A DNA stretch of 64,000 nt from JAGVSZ01 sp019137045 (GCA_046347635.1 JAXMFT010000005.1:264384-328383); one strand, 5' to 3'; positions 42,529-52,037 are shown, numbered from the stretch's first letter. Program-made: numbers and translations. Notes: generated by a model from the letters alone, not told the origin.

Positions 42529-44058
42529 GTGGCGCGAGTGGGCGGAGCAGGCCGGCAGCGGGGCATGCGAGCGGCCCTGTGGGCTGCCTGCCTCTTCGCG
42601 CTTGCGCCATTCACGCCCGTCGCGGCGCTCGACTCCGCCGAGACCGCGCGCGTGCTGGCCGGCCTGGAGCCCGCGCCGCAGAGCCTGAGCCCGCTCGCGC
42701 GCCCGCTCATCGCGCCGTACGCCCGCGCAGTCTCCGCGCGCTGGCAGGAATACCAGCGCCGCATCGGCGCGCCGATGCGCGCGTGGGCCCGCACCGAGCT
42801 GGCGGACCCGGTCGGCGAGACCGTGTTCTATCCCTTCTCCGGGCCGGATTTCCCCACGGTGCAGCAGCTCTATCCGAATGCGGGCCGGTACGTGCTCGTC
42901 GCGCACCAGCGCGCCGACCCGCCGCCGCCGCTCGCGCGCTACTCGCCCCAGGCGCTGAGCGGGTTCCTCGCGCGCTTCCGCGCCGGGTGGGAGCGGTTCG
43001 CGCGGCTCGGATTCTTCCTCACCCGGGACCTCGACGCCGACGCGAGCCTGCCGGGCATCCGCGTCGGCGTGACCGGTCTCCTGATGGCGTTCGCCGCGCG
43101 CGCGGACTACGAGGTGGTCGCGGTCGATCCGGTCCGGCTGACGGCCGACGGGACCGACCTCGAGCCGGCCGCGGGGGACCGGGCGAGCCGCAGCACCTGG
43201 GAATCGGCGCGGATCACGCTCGCGAAGGACGGCCGCATCGTGCTGCTCGACTACGTGCGGATGGATCTGTCGGACGGCTACCTCGCCCGGCACCGGGCGA
43301 GCCGCACGTGGATCGAGGAAGCGGCCGCGAACCGCACGGTGCTCAAGTCGGCCTCGCACCTGCCGCAGCACCCGCAGTTCTCGATCGTGCGCGACGCGAT
43401 CGCGCGCCGGGCGCCGTCGATCTGGCAGGACGAGACCGGCCTCGACTACGATCTGCTCGCCCGCGACCACGCCGTCGCGCTGTACGGCCGGTTCACGAAG
43501 CCGCACCACCTGTTCCCGCCGGGTACGCAGCGCGCGCTGGCGGCGGCCTACGCGCGCGGCCGCGCGCAGCCGCTCGGCTTTCGCGTCGGCTACGAGAAGG
43601 AGGCCGGCTCGAGCGTCCAGGTGGCGGTGCGCCGGACGCCGGCCGCGGCGGGCGAACCACCGCGCGCGGGTGCGGCGCTGGCCGACCGGATCCAGACCCT
43701 GCAGCGGCAGGTCGACGCGCAGCTCGAGCGCGCTGCCGCCCTGCCGCGGCGGGCATTCGTGGGCGGACGCACGGCGGACGAGCCCTACGCGCAGTACGTG
43801 GGGACCGTGCGCCAGCGGATCGTCGAGACGGCGCAGGGCGCGGCCGCAGGGTCCGGGCGCCTCGCTCTCGTGTCGGTCTTCATCCGCGCCGACGGCGCGC
43901 TCCAGGACGTCGAGCTCGACCGGGCGTCGGGGAATACCGCGTTCGATCGGCGCATGCGCGCGGCGGCCCGCGACGCCGCGCCGTTCCCGCCGCTGCCGCC
44001 GTCGGTGCGCGCACGCGCCGACGTCCTGGTCATCACCTTCCAGTTCCCGGATCCGTGA
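42529..44058 (+). CDS. Periplasmic protein of unknown function with C-terminal TonB-like domain
   Basis: I do not recognise this 509-residue protein. A signal peptide (MRAALWAACLFALAPFTPVAA) opens it; GTG 42529 is preferred because GGGAGG lies just upstream, although ATG 42565 is possible. Residues ~30-370 form a globular domain with the conserved-looking blocks VFYPFSGPDFPTVQQLYP, RYVLVAHQ and LDYVRMDLSD. After a helical stretch (DRIQTLQRQVDAQLE) comes a TonB_C-like end (LALVSVFIRADGALQDVELDR ... APFPPLPP). It has no N-terminal TonB helix beyond the signal. It follows the serine hydrolase by 88 bases. Confidence 0.7.
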   Translation: MARVGGAGRQRGMRAALWAACLFALAPFTPVAALDSAETARVLAGLEPAPQSLSPLARPLIAPYARAVSARWQEYQRRIGAPMRAWARTELADPVGETVFYPFSGPDFPTVQQLYPNAGRYVLVAHQRADPPPPLARYSPQALSGFLARFRAGWERFARLGFFLTRDLDADASLPGIRVGVTGLLMAFAARADYEVVAVDPVRLTADGTDLEPAAGDRASRSTWESARITLAKDGRIVLLDYVRMDLSDGYLARHRASRTWIEEAAANRTVLKSASHLPQHPQFSIVRDAIARRAPSIWQDETGLDYDLLARDHAVALYGRFTKPHHLFPPGTQRALAAAYARGRAQPLGFRVGYEKEAGSSVQVAVRRTPAAAGEPPRAGAALADRIQTLQRQVDAQLERAAALPRRAFVGGRTADEPYAQYVGTVRQRIVETAQGAAAGSGRLALVSVFIRADGALQDVELDRASGNTAFDRRMRAAARDAAPFPPLPPSVRARADVLVITFQFPDP

Positions 44059-44074
44059 CGACGCCGGCGCGGCG

Positions 44075-44398
44075 CTACAGCCGCCGCGTCGCCCGCTTCA
44101 GCCCGCGGATCTCGTTCAGCACCGCCTTCAGCGCGGCGTGGTCGGGCGAGGCGAGGATCTCGTCGCGCTTCTTCTTCAGCGCCCGGATGCGCGCCTTGAG
44201 CTTGCCGCGCTCCTCGCCCGCCGCGTGGTGGTGCTGGTGGAGGTGCGCCTCGATGCCGAGGGCCTTGCACAGGGCCACCAGCAGGTGGTCCTTGTTCATC
44301 TGGGTGTAGCCCTGCACCGCCTCGTGCTCGGTGGTCTTCGCGAGCTCGCGCAGCTCCGCCACCGTCTTGTGCTTGAGCTCGTCGTAGGTGTGTGCCAT
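44075..44398 (-). CDS. Small Rho-N-like domain protein
   Basis: The 107-residue protein has a SAP/Rho-N-like helical start (TVAELRELAKTTEHEAVQGY, then MNKDHLLVALCKALGIE), a His-rich turn (HLHQHHH) and a basic C-terminal coiled coil (KLKARIRALKKKRDEIL). Rho-N-like modules bind nucleic acid, so an RNA- or DNA-binding role is possible, but none is established. Its start lies 28 bases from the RNA methyltransferase stop on the same strand. Confidence 0.65.
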   Translation of the reverse strand: MAHTYDELKHKTVAELRELAKTTEHEAVQGYTQMNKDHLLVALCKALGIEAHLHQHHHAAGEERGKLKARIRALKKKRDEILASPDHAALKAVLNEIRGLKRATRRL

Positions 44399-44426
44399 TG
44401 CCTTGCTCCTTTCGCTCGGGACGCCT

Positions 44427-45599
44427 TTATAGCGCGTCGGGGGGTGCCGGGGAAGGCCGGCGCAGCGCGCCCGCCACCATGCGGTACTCGAACAGCCGGC
44501 ACTCGAGCGGGCCGTTGAAGAGCGGCGTGCGCCGCGCGGCCTTGAGCCCGATCATCTTCGCAAGCCGCAGGTCGGCGGTGAGGAAGAAGCAGCGCCAGCC
44601 CGCGAAACGCGCCTTGAGCGCGTCGCCCAGCTTCGGGTAGAACGCCGCGAGCTCGGCGTCCGCCCCGATGCGCACGCCGTAGGGCGGGTTCGCCACCAGC
44701 ACCCCGGCCGGCGCCGGCGGCGAGAGCTCCAGCAGGTTCGCCTGCTTCAGCTGCACGATGCCGTCGAGCCCGGCCGCCGCGATGGCCGCGCGCGCCTTGG
44801 CGAGCTCGGCGCCGTACCGGTCCGAGCCGAAGATCGCGACCGGCCGGGTGCGCTGCTCGCGCGCCTGCGCCCGGTCGCGCAGCTCGCCCCAGCGCTGCGC
44901 GTCGAAGCCCTCGAGGCGCTCGAAGCCGAACGTGCGGCGGCTGCCGGGCGCGATGCCGAGCGCGATCGCCGCCGCCTCGAGCAGGATCGTCCCGCTGCCG
45001 CACATCGGGTCGAGGAACGGCTCGTCGCCCGTCCAGCCGGTGAGGGCGACGATGCCCGCCGCCAGGTTCTCCTTGAGCGGCGCTTCGCCCGTGCGCCCCC
45101 GCCAGCCGCGCTTGTAGAGCGGGTCGCCCGAAGTGTCGAGGTAGAGCGTGACCGTGCGCTCGTCCAGGAACGCGTGGACGCGCACGTCCGGGGAGCGGGT
45201 GTCGACGTCGGGCCGCGTGCCCACCACCGCGCGAAACCGGTCGCACACCGCGTCCTTGATGCGCAGCGTCGCGAACTCGAGGCTGCGCAGCGGCGAGCGC
45301 ACCGCGTTGACGTCGACGCGGATCGAGCGCTCCACCCGGAAGCGCGCCGGCCAGTCCTGCGCGTGCGCCGCGTCGTAGACGTCCTGCTCGTGGCGGTAGG
45401 GCGCCTCGGCCACGCGCCAGAGGATGCGCGTGGCGACCCGGCTCTCGAGGTTCGCCCGATAACAGACGGCAAGGTCGCCGCGAAAATGCGCGCCGCCGCC
45501 AGTCGGACCGATCTTGCTCGCGCCGCAGGCGGCGAGCTCGGCGGCGAGCAGCGACTCGAGGCCGCGCGGGCAGGTGGCGAAGAACGATTGGGTGCCCAT
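44427..45599 (-). CDS. THUMP-domain class I SAM-dependent RNA methyltransferase (RlmL N-terminal-like)
   Basis: The 390-residue protein has an N-terminal ferredoxin-like/THUMP region (FFATCPRGLESLLAAEL) and a Rossmann methyltransferase domain with DPMCGSGTILLEAA near residue 195 and the catalytic NPPYGVR near 290. It matches the stand-alone N-terminal half of E. coli RlmKL, which makes m2G2445 in 23S rRNA. No RlmK half is attached. The ATG at 45599 gives the conserved MGTQSFFATCPRG start. Confidence 0.9.
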   Translation of the reverse strand: MGTQSFFATCPRGLESLLAAELAACGASKIGPTGGGAHFRGDLAVCYRANLESRVATRILWRVAEAPYRHEQDVYDAAHAQDWPARFRVERSIRVDVNAVRSPLRSLEFATLRIKDAVCDRFRAVVGTRPDVDTRSPDVRVHAFLDERTVTLYLDTSGDPLYKRGWRGRTGEAPLKENLAAGIVALTGWTGDEPFLDPMCGSGTILLEAAAIALGIAPGSRRTFGFERLEGFDAQRWGELRDRAQAREQRTRPVAIFGSDRYGAELAKARAAIAAAGLDGIVQLKQANLLELSPPAPAGVLVANPPYGVRIGADAELAAFYPKLGDALKARFAGWRCFFLTADLRLAKMIGLKAARRTPLFNGPLECRLFEYRMVAGALRRPSPAPPDAL

Positions 45600-45670
45600 G
45601 GCGAGCGCGCAGGATAGCGCGCACTGGGTAAAGGAACGCTCAACGGTAGCGCGCTCGGGCGAGCGCCGCC

Positions 45671-48244
45671 TCATCCCGCGTGGGCGAACGCGGCGCGGAT
45701 TCGCGCCGTGCGCTCGAGCCCGTCGAGCGCTGCGAGCACTTTGCGGCGCAGGTCGGGATCGAGCTTCCTCTCCCGCAGGAATCGCCGCGCCACGCGTGCC
45801 GCTTCGGCGTCGGTCTGTCCGCCGAGGAACGCGGCGAGCCAGTGGTTCACGAAGAAGATCTTCCGCTCGCGCCGGAGCTGCGGCAGCCGCGCGAGCGCGC
45901 GCCCGAGGTACGGGCGGGTGAGCGCGGCGTGCTCCACGGTGTTGAACGGCAGGACCGCCTCCTCGATCCAGCTCTCGGCGAGCGATCGATCGTCGAACCA
46001 CGCCCTGTAGCAAGCCGCCTTCGCCGCCGCGTCGGCCCGCGCGGCCGCGGCCGCGTATGCGTGGCGGCGGCCGTCGTCGCTCGCGTCGGCCTGCGCCTGC
46101 GCCGCGAGCAGGCGCTCCGCGTCCGGATCGCCGAGCGCGAGCAGCCGCTCGACGATGCGGAACCGCTCGCGCGAGCTGAGGATGACGCCGCGCACGGTTC
46201 GCGTACCGGCGAGCAGCGCCTTTAGCGTCGCCCGCGCTTCCGGCGTCGTGGCCGTGCCCACGTAGGCGCGGAAGTGCGTGATGCGCAGGCCCCGGTCCGG
46301 CGCGTCGGTCATGCCGCGCAGCAACAGCGCCTCGACGCGGGGGGCGACCGCGGCGCGCTGCGCGCCGGAGAGGTACCACCGCAGCGCCGTCTGGACGCGT
46401 TCGAGCACGCTCGCGATGGTCAGCTCGTCGGTCTCGCGCGCGTCCTGCGCCAGAGCGAGATCGATGTAGGCGAGCGGCGCGAGCCGCGCGTCGCGCACTT
46501 CCTCCCACAGCGCGTCGAGCAACAGCGCGCGCAGGAACGGGTCCCGGATCGCGCCGAGGTCCTCGAGCACCGCGGCGCGGCTCGCCCGATCGAGCGGGAA
46601 ACGCCCGTACGCGTAGTCGCCGTGGTTCGCGAAGACGTAGCGTGGCGCACGGGCGCCCGCCAGCTCGCGCACGACCGCGCTGCGACTCTCGAGCGCAACT
46701 GCGAGCGTGCGCGCGCCGCCGTCGCCCGCGACGAGCAGCGCGGTGCGCATCGGCCACACGCCGTCACTGCCGAGCGTGTCCGACTGCGCGAGCGTGAAGC
46801 GCGCGATGCGGCCGGCGCCGTCGGTGCGCCAGGCGGCGCGCACCGTCGGCATCCCGCGCCGCCTGACCCACGCCGCGGCCCACCGAGCGAGCTTGCGGCC
46901 GGACGCCCGTTCGAACGCGCGCACGAGGTCCGCCCAGTCGGCCGCGCCGTACGCGTGCGTCCGGACGAACGCCTGAACCGCGCGCCGGAACACGTCGGCG
47001 CCCAGGTAGAACTCGGCCTGGCGCAGCACCGCCGGCGCCTTGCCGTACACGATGCTGCCGTACGCGGACTTCGCGGCCGACAGGTTGGGCAGGCGCTGCC
47101 GGATCGGCGTGGTGCCCCGCGTCGCGTCCGTGCGGTAGGCGGCGACCTTGAGCTGGTGGAACGCGTTCCAGGCGCTGTGCTCCGGCGTGATCGCCTCCGC
47201 GGCCTTGGCGGCCATGAGGTTGGCGAAGCCTTCCTTCAGCCAGAGGTCGTCGAACCAGCGCATCGTCACCAGGTCGCCGAACCACTGGTGCGCGGTCTCG
47301 TGGAAGACGAGCTGCGCCCGCCGCAGGCGGTCGGCCGCCGCGGGCTCGAAGGGGAACAGCACCGCCTCCTCGCGCAGGAAGGTCGCGCCGGCGTGCTCCA
47401 TGCCGCCGTAGGGAAACTCGGGCACGAGCACCAGGTCGTGCTTCGGAAAGGGGAACGGGAAGGCGAAGTAGTCCGCGCAGAAGCGGAGCGCCGCGCGGTG
47501 CAGGCGGAAGACGTCGTCCGCCTCGACCTGCGCGCGCGCGCGCCGCGACCTGCGCACGAGGATGCGCGCCGCGGGCTGCGGCGCGACGCCCACCGCCCGT
47601 TCCTCGAGCGCGGCGAAGGGCCCGGCCGCGAAGGCGAAGAGATAGGGGCTGATCGGCTCGGTCGCGCGGAACCGCACGCGTCGCGTTGCCTCCGTCGCGA
47701 CCGCCTCCGCCGCGGGGGCGTTCGACACCGCCTCCCAGCCGGCGGGGAGCGACAGCGTGAGCGCGAAGCGGCCCTTCAGGTCGGGCTGATCGAAGCAGGG
47801 AAACACCGTGCTCGCGTCCGCCGGCACGAGCAGCGAGTACACGTACTCCGCGCCGTCCGCGCGGTCGCGGTAGAGCGTCACGGCGGTGCCGGCCGGCGCG
47901 ATCGGCGCCGTGAAGGCGAGGCGCACCGTGTTCTCGCCGCTGCGCACGTGGCGCGCCGGGATGACGAGATGCTCGCGCACGACGCGCGGCCGGCCGATCG
48001 TCGCGTCGTTCGCTTCGACCGCGCCGAGCGTTCCGCCGGGCGGCGGCCGCCAGTCGAGCACGAGGGCGACCGGCCTGCCGCGCACCGCGACGCGGATCTC
48101 GAGGCGGCCCGCGAGCCGCGCGACCGGCGCCGCGATCGCGACGTCCAGGTGGTAGCGGACGTCCGCGTAGCGGGCCGCCCGCCATCGCGCCAGCGCGCGC
48201 GCGACGCCCGGCTCCAGCGCCGGCGCGGCGGCCGGCTCAGTCAC
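45671..48244 (-). CDS. M1 family aminopeptidase
   Basis: The 857-residue zinc peptidase has the N-terminal beta domain, exopeptidase motif GGMEHAG near residue 279 (replacing the usual GAMEN), the zinc site HETAH (His315, Glu316, His319) and the third ligand Glu in WLKEGFANL, followed by a long ERAP1-like helical C-terminal domain. It removes N-terminal amino acids from peptides. No signal peptide is seen at GTG 48244 (MTEPAAAPALEPG), so it is probably cytoplasmic. Confidence 0.92.
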   Translation of the reverse strand: MTEPAAAPALEPGVARALARWRAARYADVRYHLDVAIAAPVARLAGRLEIRVAVRGRPVALVLDWRPPPGGTLGAVEANDATIGRPRVVREHLVIPARHVRSGENTVRLAFTAPIAPAGTAVTLYRDRADGAEYVYSLLVPADASTVFPCFDQPDLKGRFALTLSLPAGWEAVSNAPAAEAVATEATRRVRFRATEPISPYLFAFAAGPFAALEERAVGVAPQPAARILVRRSRRARAQVEADDVFRLHRAALRFCADYFAFPFPFPKHDLVLVPEFPYGGMEHAGATFLREEAVLFPFEPAAADRLRRAQLVFHETAHQWFGDLVTMRWFDDLWLKEGFANLMAAKAAEAITPEHSAWNAFHQLKVAAYRTDATRGTTPIRQRLPNLSAAKSAYGSIVYGKAPAVLRQAEFYLGADVFRRAVQAFVRTHAYGAADWADLVRAFERASGRKLARWAAAWVRRRGMPTVRAAWRTDGAGRIARFTLAQSDTLGSDGVWPMRTALLVAGDGGARTLAVALESRSAVVRELAGARAPRYVFANHGDYAYGRFPLDRASRAAVLEDLGAIRDPFLRALLLDALWEEVRDARLAPLAYIDLALAQDARETDELTIASVLERVQTALRWYLSGAQRAAVAPRVEALLLRGMTDAPDRGLRITHFRAYVGTATTPEARATLKALLAGTRTVRGVILSSRERFRIVERLLALGDPDAERLLAAQAQADASDDGRRHAYAAAAARADAAAKAACYRAWFDDRSLAESWIEEAVLPFNTVEHAALTRPYLGRALARLPQLRRERKIFFVNHWLAAFLGGQTDAEAARVARRFLRERKLDPDLRRKVLAALDGLERTARIRAAFAHAG

Positions 48245-48271
48245 GGCGGGCGAGTTGATCCCGGCGCCCCC

Positions 48272-48703
48272 TCATGGCGACGGCGCGAACCGCATCGCGC
48301 CCCCGCCGTCGGGCAGCTCGAGGACGAGGTGGCCGCCTTCGACGAAGAACCCCGTCGCGCGCTGCAGGTCGCCGAGGTAGCGCGCGTCGAGCGCGCCGGG
48401 CGGGCACGCCGCGCGCGTGGCCGCGATCGGGTCGAAGGCGATCGTGCCCGTCGCGATCCGGTAGCGCCCCGTGCCGCGATTGCAGTCCGCGCGCACCAGC
48501 AGCCGGCCGTTCGGCGCGAGCTCGAGCGTGTAGCGCTCGGGGGCGGGCGACGCGATCGTCCCGGTCCCGGTGGCCGTCCCGGTCCAGAACCAGACGCGAT
48601 CGACGGCGGCGACCGGCGCGCGCACCGGCTTGGCGGCATCCGAGCCGGCGGCGCAGCCGAGCAGCACCGCGGTCGCGAGCACGCCGAACGGTCGGACGGT
48701 CAA
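48272..48703 (-). CDS. META/HslJ-domain lipoprotein
   Basis: The 143-residue protein starts with a lipoprotein signal peptide (ATAVLLGCAAG; Cys17 in a LLGC lipobox) and has a small beta-rich domain with YTLELAPNGRLLVRADCNRG, the Asn-Gly and Asp-Cys-Asn pattern of META/HslJ domains. HslJ-type proteins are linked to envelope stress and novobiocin resistance. The start is TTG 48703 with GGGAG upstream; a GTG seven codons later is possible. Confidence 0.75.
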   Translation of the reverse strand: MTVRPFGVLATAVLLGCAAGSDAAKPVRAPVAAVDRVWFWTGTATGTGTIASPAPERYTLELAPNGRLLVRADCNRGTGRYRIATGTIAFDPIAATRAACPPGALDARYLGDLQRATGFFVEGGHLVLELPDGGGAMRFAPSP

Positions 48704-48746
48704 GCGCGCACTGCTCCCGCCGCGCGCGCCGCCGCCGGCCGTCCGG

Positions 48747-49514
48747 TCAAGCGCCGCCGCCGCCGGCGTTCCACTGCACGATCGCCTCCAGCGGCAGGCG
48801 CTGCAGGTCCGGGACCTGCGCGTCGGGGCGCGGATAGCCGACCGGCATCACCAGCACCGCCTTCTCGTTGGTGCCGCGGCCGAGGACCTCGCGCAGGAAG
48901 CCCATCGGGTTCGGCGTGTGCGTGAGCGTGACGAGCCCCATCAGGTGGATTGCGGCGACGAACAGCCCGGCGGCGATGCCCACGCTCTCGTCGACGTAGT
49001 AGTTCTTGCGGTGCGACCCGTCCGCGCGCAGGCCGTACTTCTCGGCGAACAGCACCACCAGCCAGGGCGCGTCGGTGAGGTGCTCCTTGACGTGGTCGGT
49101 GCCGAGCGGATGCAGCGCCTCGCGCCACTCGTCGGTCATGCGCTCGCTGTAGGTCTTCAGCTCTTCGGCCTCGGCGGCCGCGCGCACCCGGGCCTTCAGC
49201 GCGGGGTCGTCGATCGCGACGAACCGCCAGGGCTGGCGATGGGCCCCCGACGGCGCGGTGCCGGCGGTGAGGATCGCGAGCTCGATCAGGCGCCGCGGCA
49301 CCGGGTCGGTGGCGAAGTGGCGCGTGGTGCGCCGGCGCGCCATGGTGCGGTAGAAGGACTCGGCCTGCGCGAGCATGTGCGCCTCGTCGCGGCGCACGTA
49401 GTCGGGCAGCGGCACGAAGCGCGGCTCGGGCAGATGACGCGTGAGCGCCTTGTAGGCGGGCTCGGCGCTCGCGGCGACGGCGTCGCGGCGCGTTGCGGGA
49501 TCGGACTCGGTCAT
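48747..49514 (-). CDS. Nitroreductase family protein
   Basis: The 255-residue flavoenzyme has the FMN-binding RRRTTRHFATDPVPRRL block near residue 62, APSGAHRQPWRFV, and GIAAGLFVAAIHLMGLVTLTHTPNPM in shorter blocks. It resembles the iodotyrosine-dehalogenase-like branch, with a 60-residue N-terminal extension. Such enzymes reduce nitro or halogenated substrates with NAD(P)H. The substrate is unknown. ATG 49514 (MTESDPATRR) gives the family length. Confidence 0.88.
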   Translation of the reverse strand: MTESDPATRRDAVAASAEPAYKALTRHLPEPRFVPLPDYVRRDEAHMLAQAESFYRTMARRRTTRHFATDPVPRRLIELAILTAGTAPSGAHRQPWRFVAIDDPALKARVRAAAEAEELKTYSERMTDEWREALHPLGTDHVKEHLTDAPWLVVLFAEKYGLRADGSHRKNYYVDESVGIAAGLFVAAIHLMGLVTLTHTPNPMGFLREVLGRGTNEKAVLVMPVGYPRPDAQVPDLQRLPLEAIVQWNAGGGGA

Positions 49515-49624
49515 GTGGGCGGCGTGGGCGAATCGGGAGTCGGGGCGTTCGGCGGCGGGCCTGCGCGCGGTCCTGCCGCGCGCAGGCCGCAGTATGGCGC
49601 AGCGCGCGGCCGGGCGATCAGCGG

Positions 49625-50833
49625 TCAATCGTGCGCCACCTCCGCGGGGTATCCCGCCGCGGCGAGCGCCGCGAGGATCTCCCGCACGTGGTCGGGGCCG
49701 CGCGCCTGCAGCACGAACTCGACCTCGGCCGACAGCACCGGCAGGTCGGTGAACGCCCGCTGGTGGTGGACCTCCTCGATGTTGGCGTTCGCGGCGGCGA
49801 GGCAGGCGGTGACGTCGGCGAGCGCGCCCGGCAGGTCGCGCATCGCGACGCGCAGCCGCACGAGCCGGCCCGAGCGCACCAGCCCGCGCTCGATGATGTC
49901 GGACAGGACGAGCGGGTCGATGTTGCCGCCGGAGAGGACGACGCCCACGTTGCGCCCGCGAAAGCGCTCCGGGTGGCGCTGCAGCGCCGCCAGGCCCGCG
50001 GCCCCGGCGCCCTCGACCACGGTCTTCTCGATCTCGAGGAGCTCGACGATCGCGCGCTCGATGTCGCCGTCGTCGACCAGCAGGACGTCGGCGACGTGTG
50101 CGCGGATGAGCGGCAGCGTGAGCGCGCCGGGCTCCCGCACCGCGATGCCCTCGGCGATGGTCGCGCCGGCGAACTGCGGCGGCCGCCCGTGCAGCGCGCA
50201 GTGCACCGCCGGGAAGCCTGCGGTCTCGACCCCGACCACCTCGACCTCCCGCCGCAGCGCCTTCGCCGCCACGGCGACGCCCGCGATCAGCCCGCCGCCG
50301 CCGACCGGGACGACGAGGGTGTCGAGCTGCGGCGCGGCGGCGAGCATCTCGAGCGCGATCGTGCCCTGCCCGGCGATCACCAGCGGGTCGTCGTAGGGAT
50401 GGATCAGCGTGGCGCGGCGCTCCGCGGCGAGCGCGACGCCCGCGCGCTGCGCCTCGTCGAAGCTCTCGCCGGACAGGAGCACCTCGGCGCCGAAGCCGCG
50501 CGTGCGCTCGACTTTCACGTGCGGGGTGAAGCGCGGCATCACGATGGTCGCGCGCAGGCCGAGGCGCTGGGCGTGGTAGGCGACCGCCTGCGCGTGGTTG
50601 CCGGCCGAGACCGCGAGCACGCCGGCCGCGCGCTGCGCGGCGTCGAGGGCGAGCAGCTTGTTGAGCGCGCCGCGCTCCTTGAACGCCGCGGTGAACTGCA
50701 GGTTCTCGAACTTGAGCCAGACCGCCGCGCCGGTGAGCGCGGAGAGCGTGTGCGAGGCGAGGCACGGCGTCTCGATGACGGCGCCGCCGATCGCGTCCGC
50801 CGCGGCCCGAACGTCGGCGAGCGTGACCGTCAC
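49625..50833 (-). CDS. Threonine ammonia-lyase (threonine deaminase)
   Basis: The 402-residue PLP enzyme converts threonine to 2-oxobutanoate for isoleucine synthesis. The Schiff-base Lys (near 50) lies in AAFKERGALN. SAGNHAQAVA and the glycine loop VVPVGGGGLIAG follow, and the C-terminal ACT domain (LVRLRVAMRDLPGALADVT) matches the single-ACT type. IlvA and the catabolic TdcB-like enzymes cannot be separated here. The start is GTG 50833, and hemJ ends one base upstream. Confidence 0.92.
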   Translation of the reverse strand: MTVTLADVRAAADAIGGAVIETPCLASHTLSALTGAAVWLKFENLQFTAAFKERGALNKLLALDAAQRAAGVLAVSAGNHAQAVAYHAQRLGLRATIVMPRFTPHVKVERTRGFGAEVLLSGESFDEAQRAGVALAAERRATLIHPYDDPLVIAGQGTIALEMLAAAPQLDTLVVPVGGGGLIAGVAVAAKALRREVEVVGVETAGFPAVHCALHGRPPQFAGATIAEGIAVREPGALTLPLIRAHVADVLLVDDGDIERAIVELLEIEKTVVEGAGAAGLAALQRHPERFRGRNVGVVLSGGNIDPLVLSDIIERGLVRSGRLVRLRVAMRDLPGALADVTACLAAANANIEEVHHQRAFTDLPVLSAEVEFVLQARGPDHVREILAALAAAGYPAEVAHD

Positions 50834-50834
50834 G

Positions 50835-51251
50835 TCAGAACGGCTTCACGACCACGAGCAGCACCGCGGCGAGCAGCAGCAGCACCGGCGCCTCGTTGAA
50901 CCAGCGGAACCAGACGTGCGAGCGCGCCGGCGCGCCGCGCTCGAACCGGGCGAGCAGGCGGCCGCAGGCGTGGTGGTAGCCCAGCAGCAGCACCACGATC
51001 GCGAGCTTCGCGTGCATCCAGCCGGTCGCTGCCCCGATGCCGTAGCCGAGCCACAGCCACAGGCCGAACGCGAGCGCCGGCACGGCGAGCAGCGTCATGA
51101 AGCGGTAGAGCTTGCGCGCCATGACGAGCAGCCGGCCGCGCGCGCGCGGGTCGCTCTCCAGCGCGAGGTTGACGAAGATGCGCGGAAGGTAGAAGAGCCC
51201 CGCGAACCAGGCCGTCACGAAGACGATGTGCAGCGCCTTCACCCACAGCAT
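50835..51251 (-). CDS. hemJ: Protoporphyrinogen IX oxidase HemJ
   Basis: The 138-residue membrane protein has four helices and the conserved His in KALHIVFVTAWFAGLFYLPR and Lys/His in GWMHAKLAIVVLLLGYHH. HemJ oxidises protoporphyrinogen IX to protoporphyrin IX in bacteria lacking HemY or HemG. HemL of the same pathway is at 20-21 kb. It lies between the ABC permease gene and threonine deaminase, all leftward. Confidence 0.95.
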   Translation of the reverse strand: MLWVKALHIVFVTAWFAGLFYLPRIFVNLALESDPRARGRLLVMARKLYRFMTLLAVPALAFGLWLWLGYGIGAATGWMHAKLAIVVLLLGYHHACGRLLARFERGAPARSHVWFRWFNEAPVLLLLAAVLLVVVKPF

Positions 51252-51254
51252 CGA

Positions 51255-52037
51255 TCAGCTCGCGAGACGGCGGCGGAACAGCACGAGCGCAGCATAGAAC
51301 CCGCCCAGCGCGTAGGCAAGCAGCACCCCGACGTGCAGCGGCACGGCGGCCGGCGGCGCGCCGTTCAGCAGCGGCCGCACGAGCTCGGTCGCGTGGACGA
51401 GCGGGAGCGCGAGGGCGACCGCCTGCATCGCGGCGGGGAGCTGCTCGAGCGGGAAGAAGACGCCCGAGATCATCGCCATCGGCGTGATGACCAGGGTGAA
51501 GTAGTAGCTGAAGAAATCGTACGAGGGCGAGAGCGCGGTGATCACCAGGCCGAGCGCGCCGAAGCACAGGCCCATGAGCGGGACGACGGCGAGCGCGAGG
51601 AGGGCGGTCGGCATCGCCACGAGGCCGAGCGCCCAGATCACCAGGAAGATCGCGAGGCCCGAGAGGAAGCTCTTGGCCGCGGCCCAGACGAGCTCGGCGA
51701 GCACGACGTCGTCGAGGCCGACCGGCGCGTTCACGATCGCGTCCCAGGTCTTCTGGACGTGCATGCGCGAGAAGGCGGAGTAGAGCGCCTCGAAGGTCGC
51801 GGTGTTCATGGTCGAGAAGCACACCGTGCCGGCGGCGAGGAAGGCGATGTACGGCTGGCCGCCGATCTCGGGCATGAGCGCGCCCAGGCCGTAGCCGAGG
51901 CCGAGCATGTAGATGGTCGGGTCGGCGAGGTTGAAGAGGATCGACGGCGCGGCGAGCTTGCGCCAGACGAGGAAGTTGCGGCGCCACACCGGGACGAAAC
52001 GGCGGGACAGGCGCGGGAGGGCGTAGGCGGCGGTCAT
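51255..52037 (-). CDS. ABC-2 type permease, NodJ-like
   Basis: The 260-residue protein has six membrane helices and the ABC-2 pattern RRNFLVWRKLAAPSILFN ... PTIYMLGLGYGLG and FSTMNTATFEALYSAFSRM. NodJ-type permeases pair with a NodI-type ATPase for export. The likely ATPase partner is at 59.5 kb on the same strand, 7.5 kb away. Its ATG at 52037 overlaps the methyltransferase stop as ATGA. Confidence 0.9.
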   Translation of the reverse strand: MTAAYALPRLSRRFVPVWRRNFLVWRKLAAPSILFNLADPTIYMLGLGYGLGALMPEIGGQPYIAFLAAGTVCFSTMNTATFEALYSAFSRMHVQKTWDAIVNAPVGLDDVVLAELVWAAAKSFLSGLAIFLVIWALGLVAMPTALLALAVVPLMGLCFGALGLVITALSPSYDFFSYYFTLVITPMAMISGVFFPLEQLPAAMQAVALALPLVHATELVRPLLNGAPPAAVPLHVGVLLAYALGGFYAALVLFRRRLAS

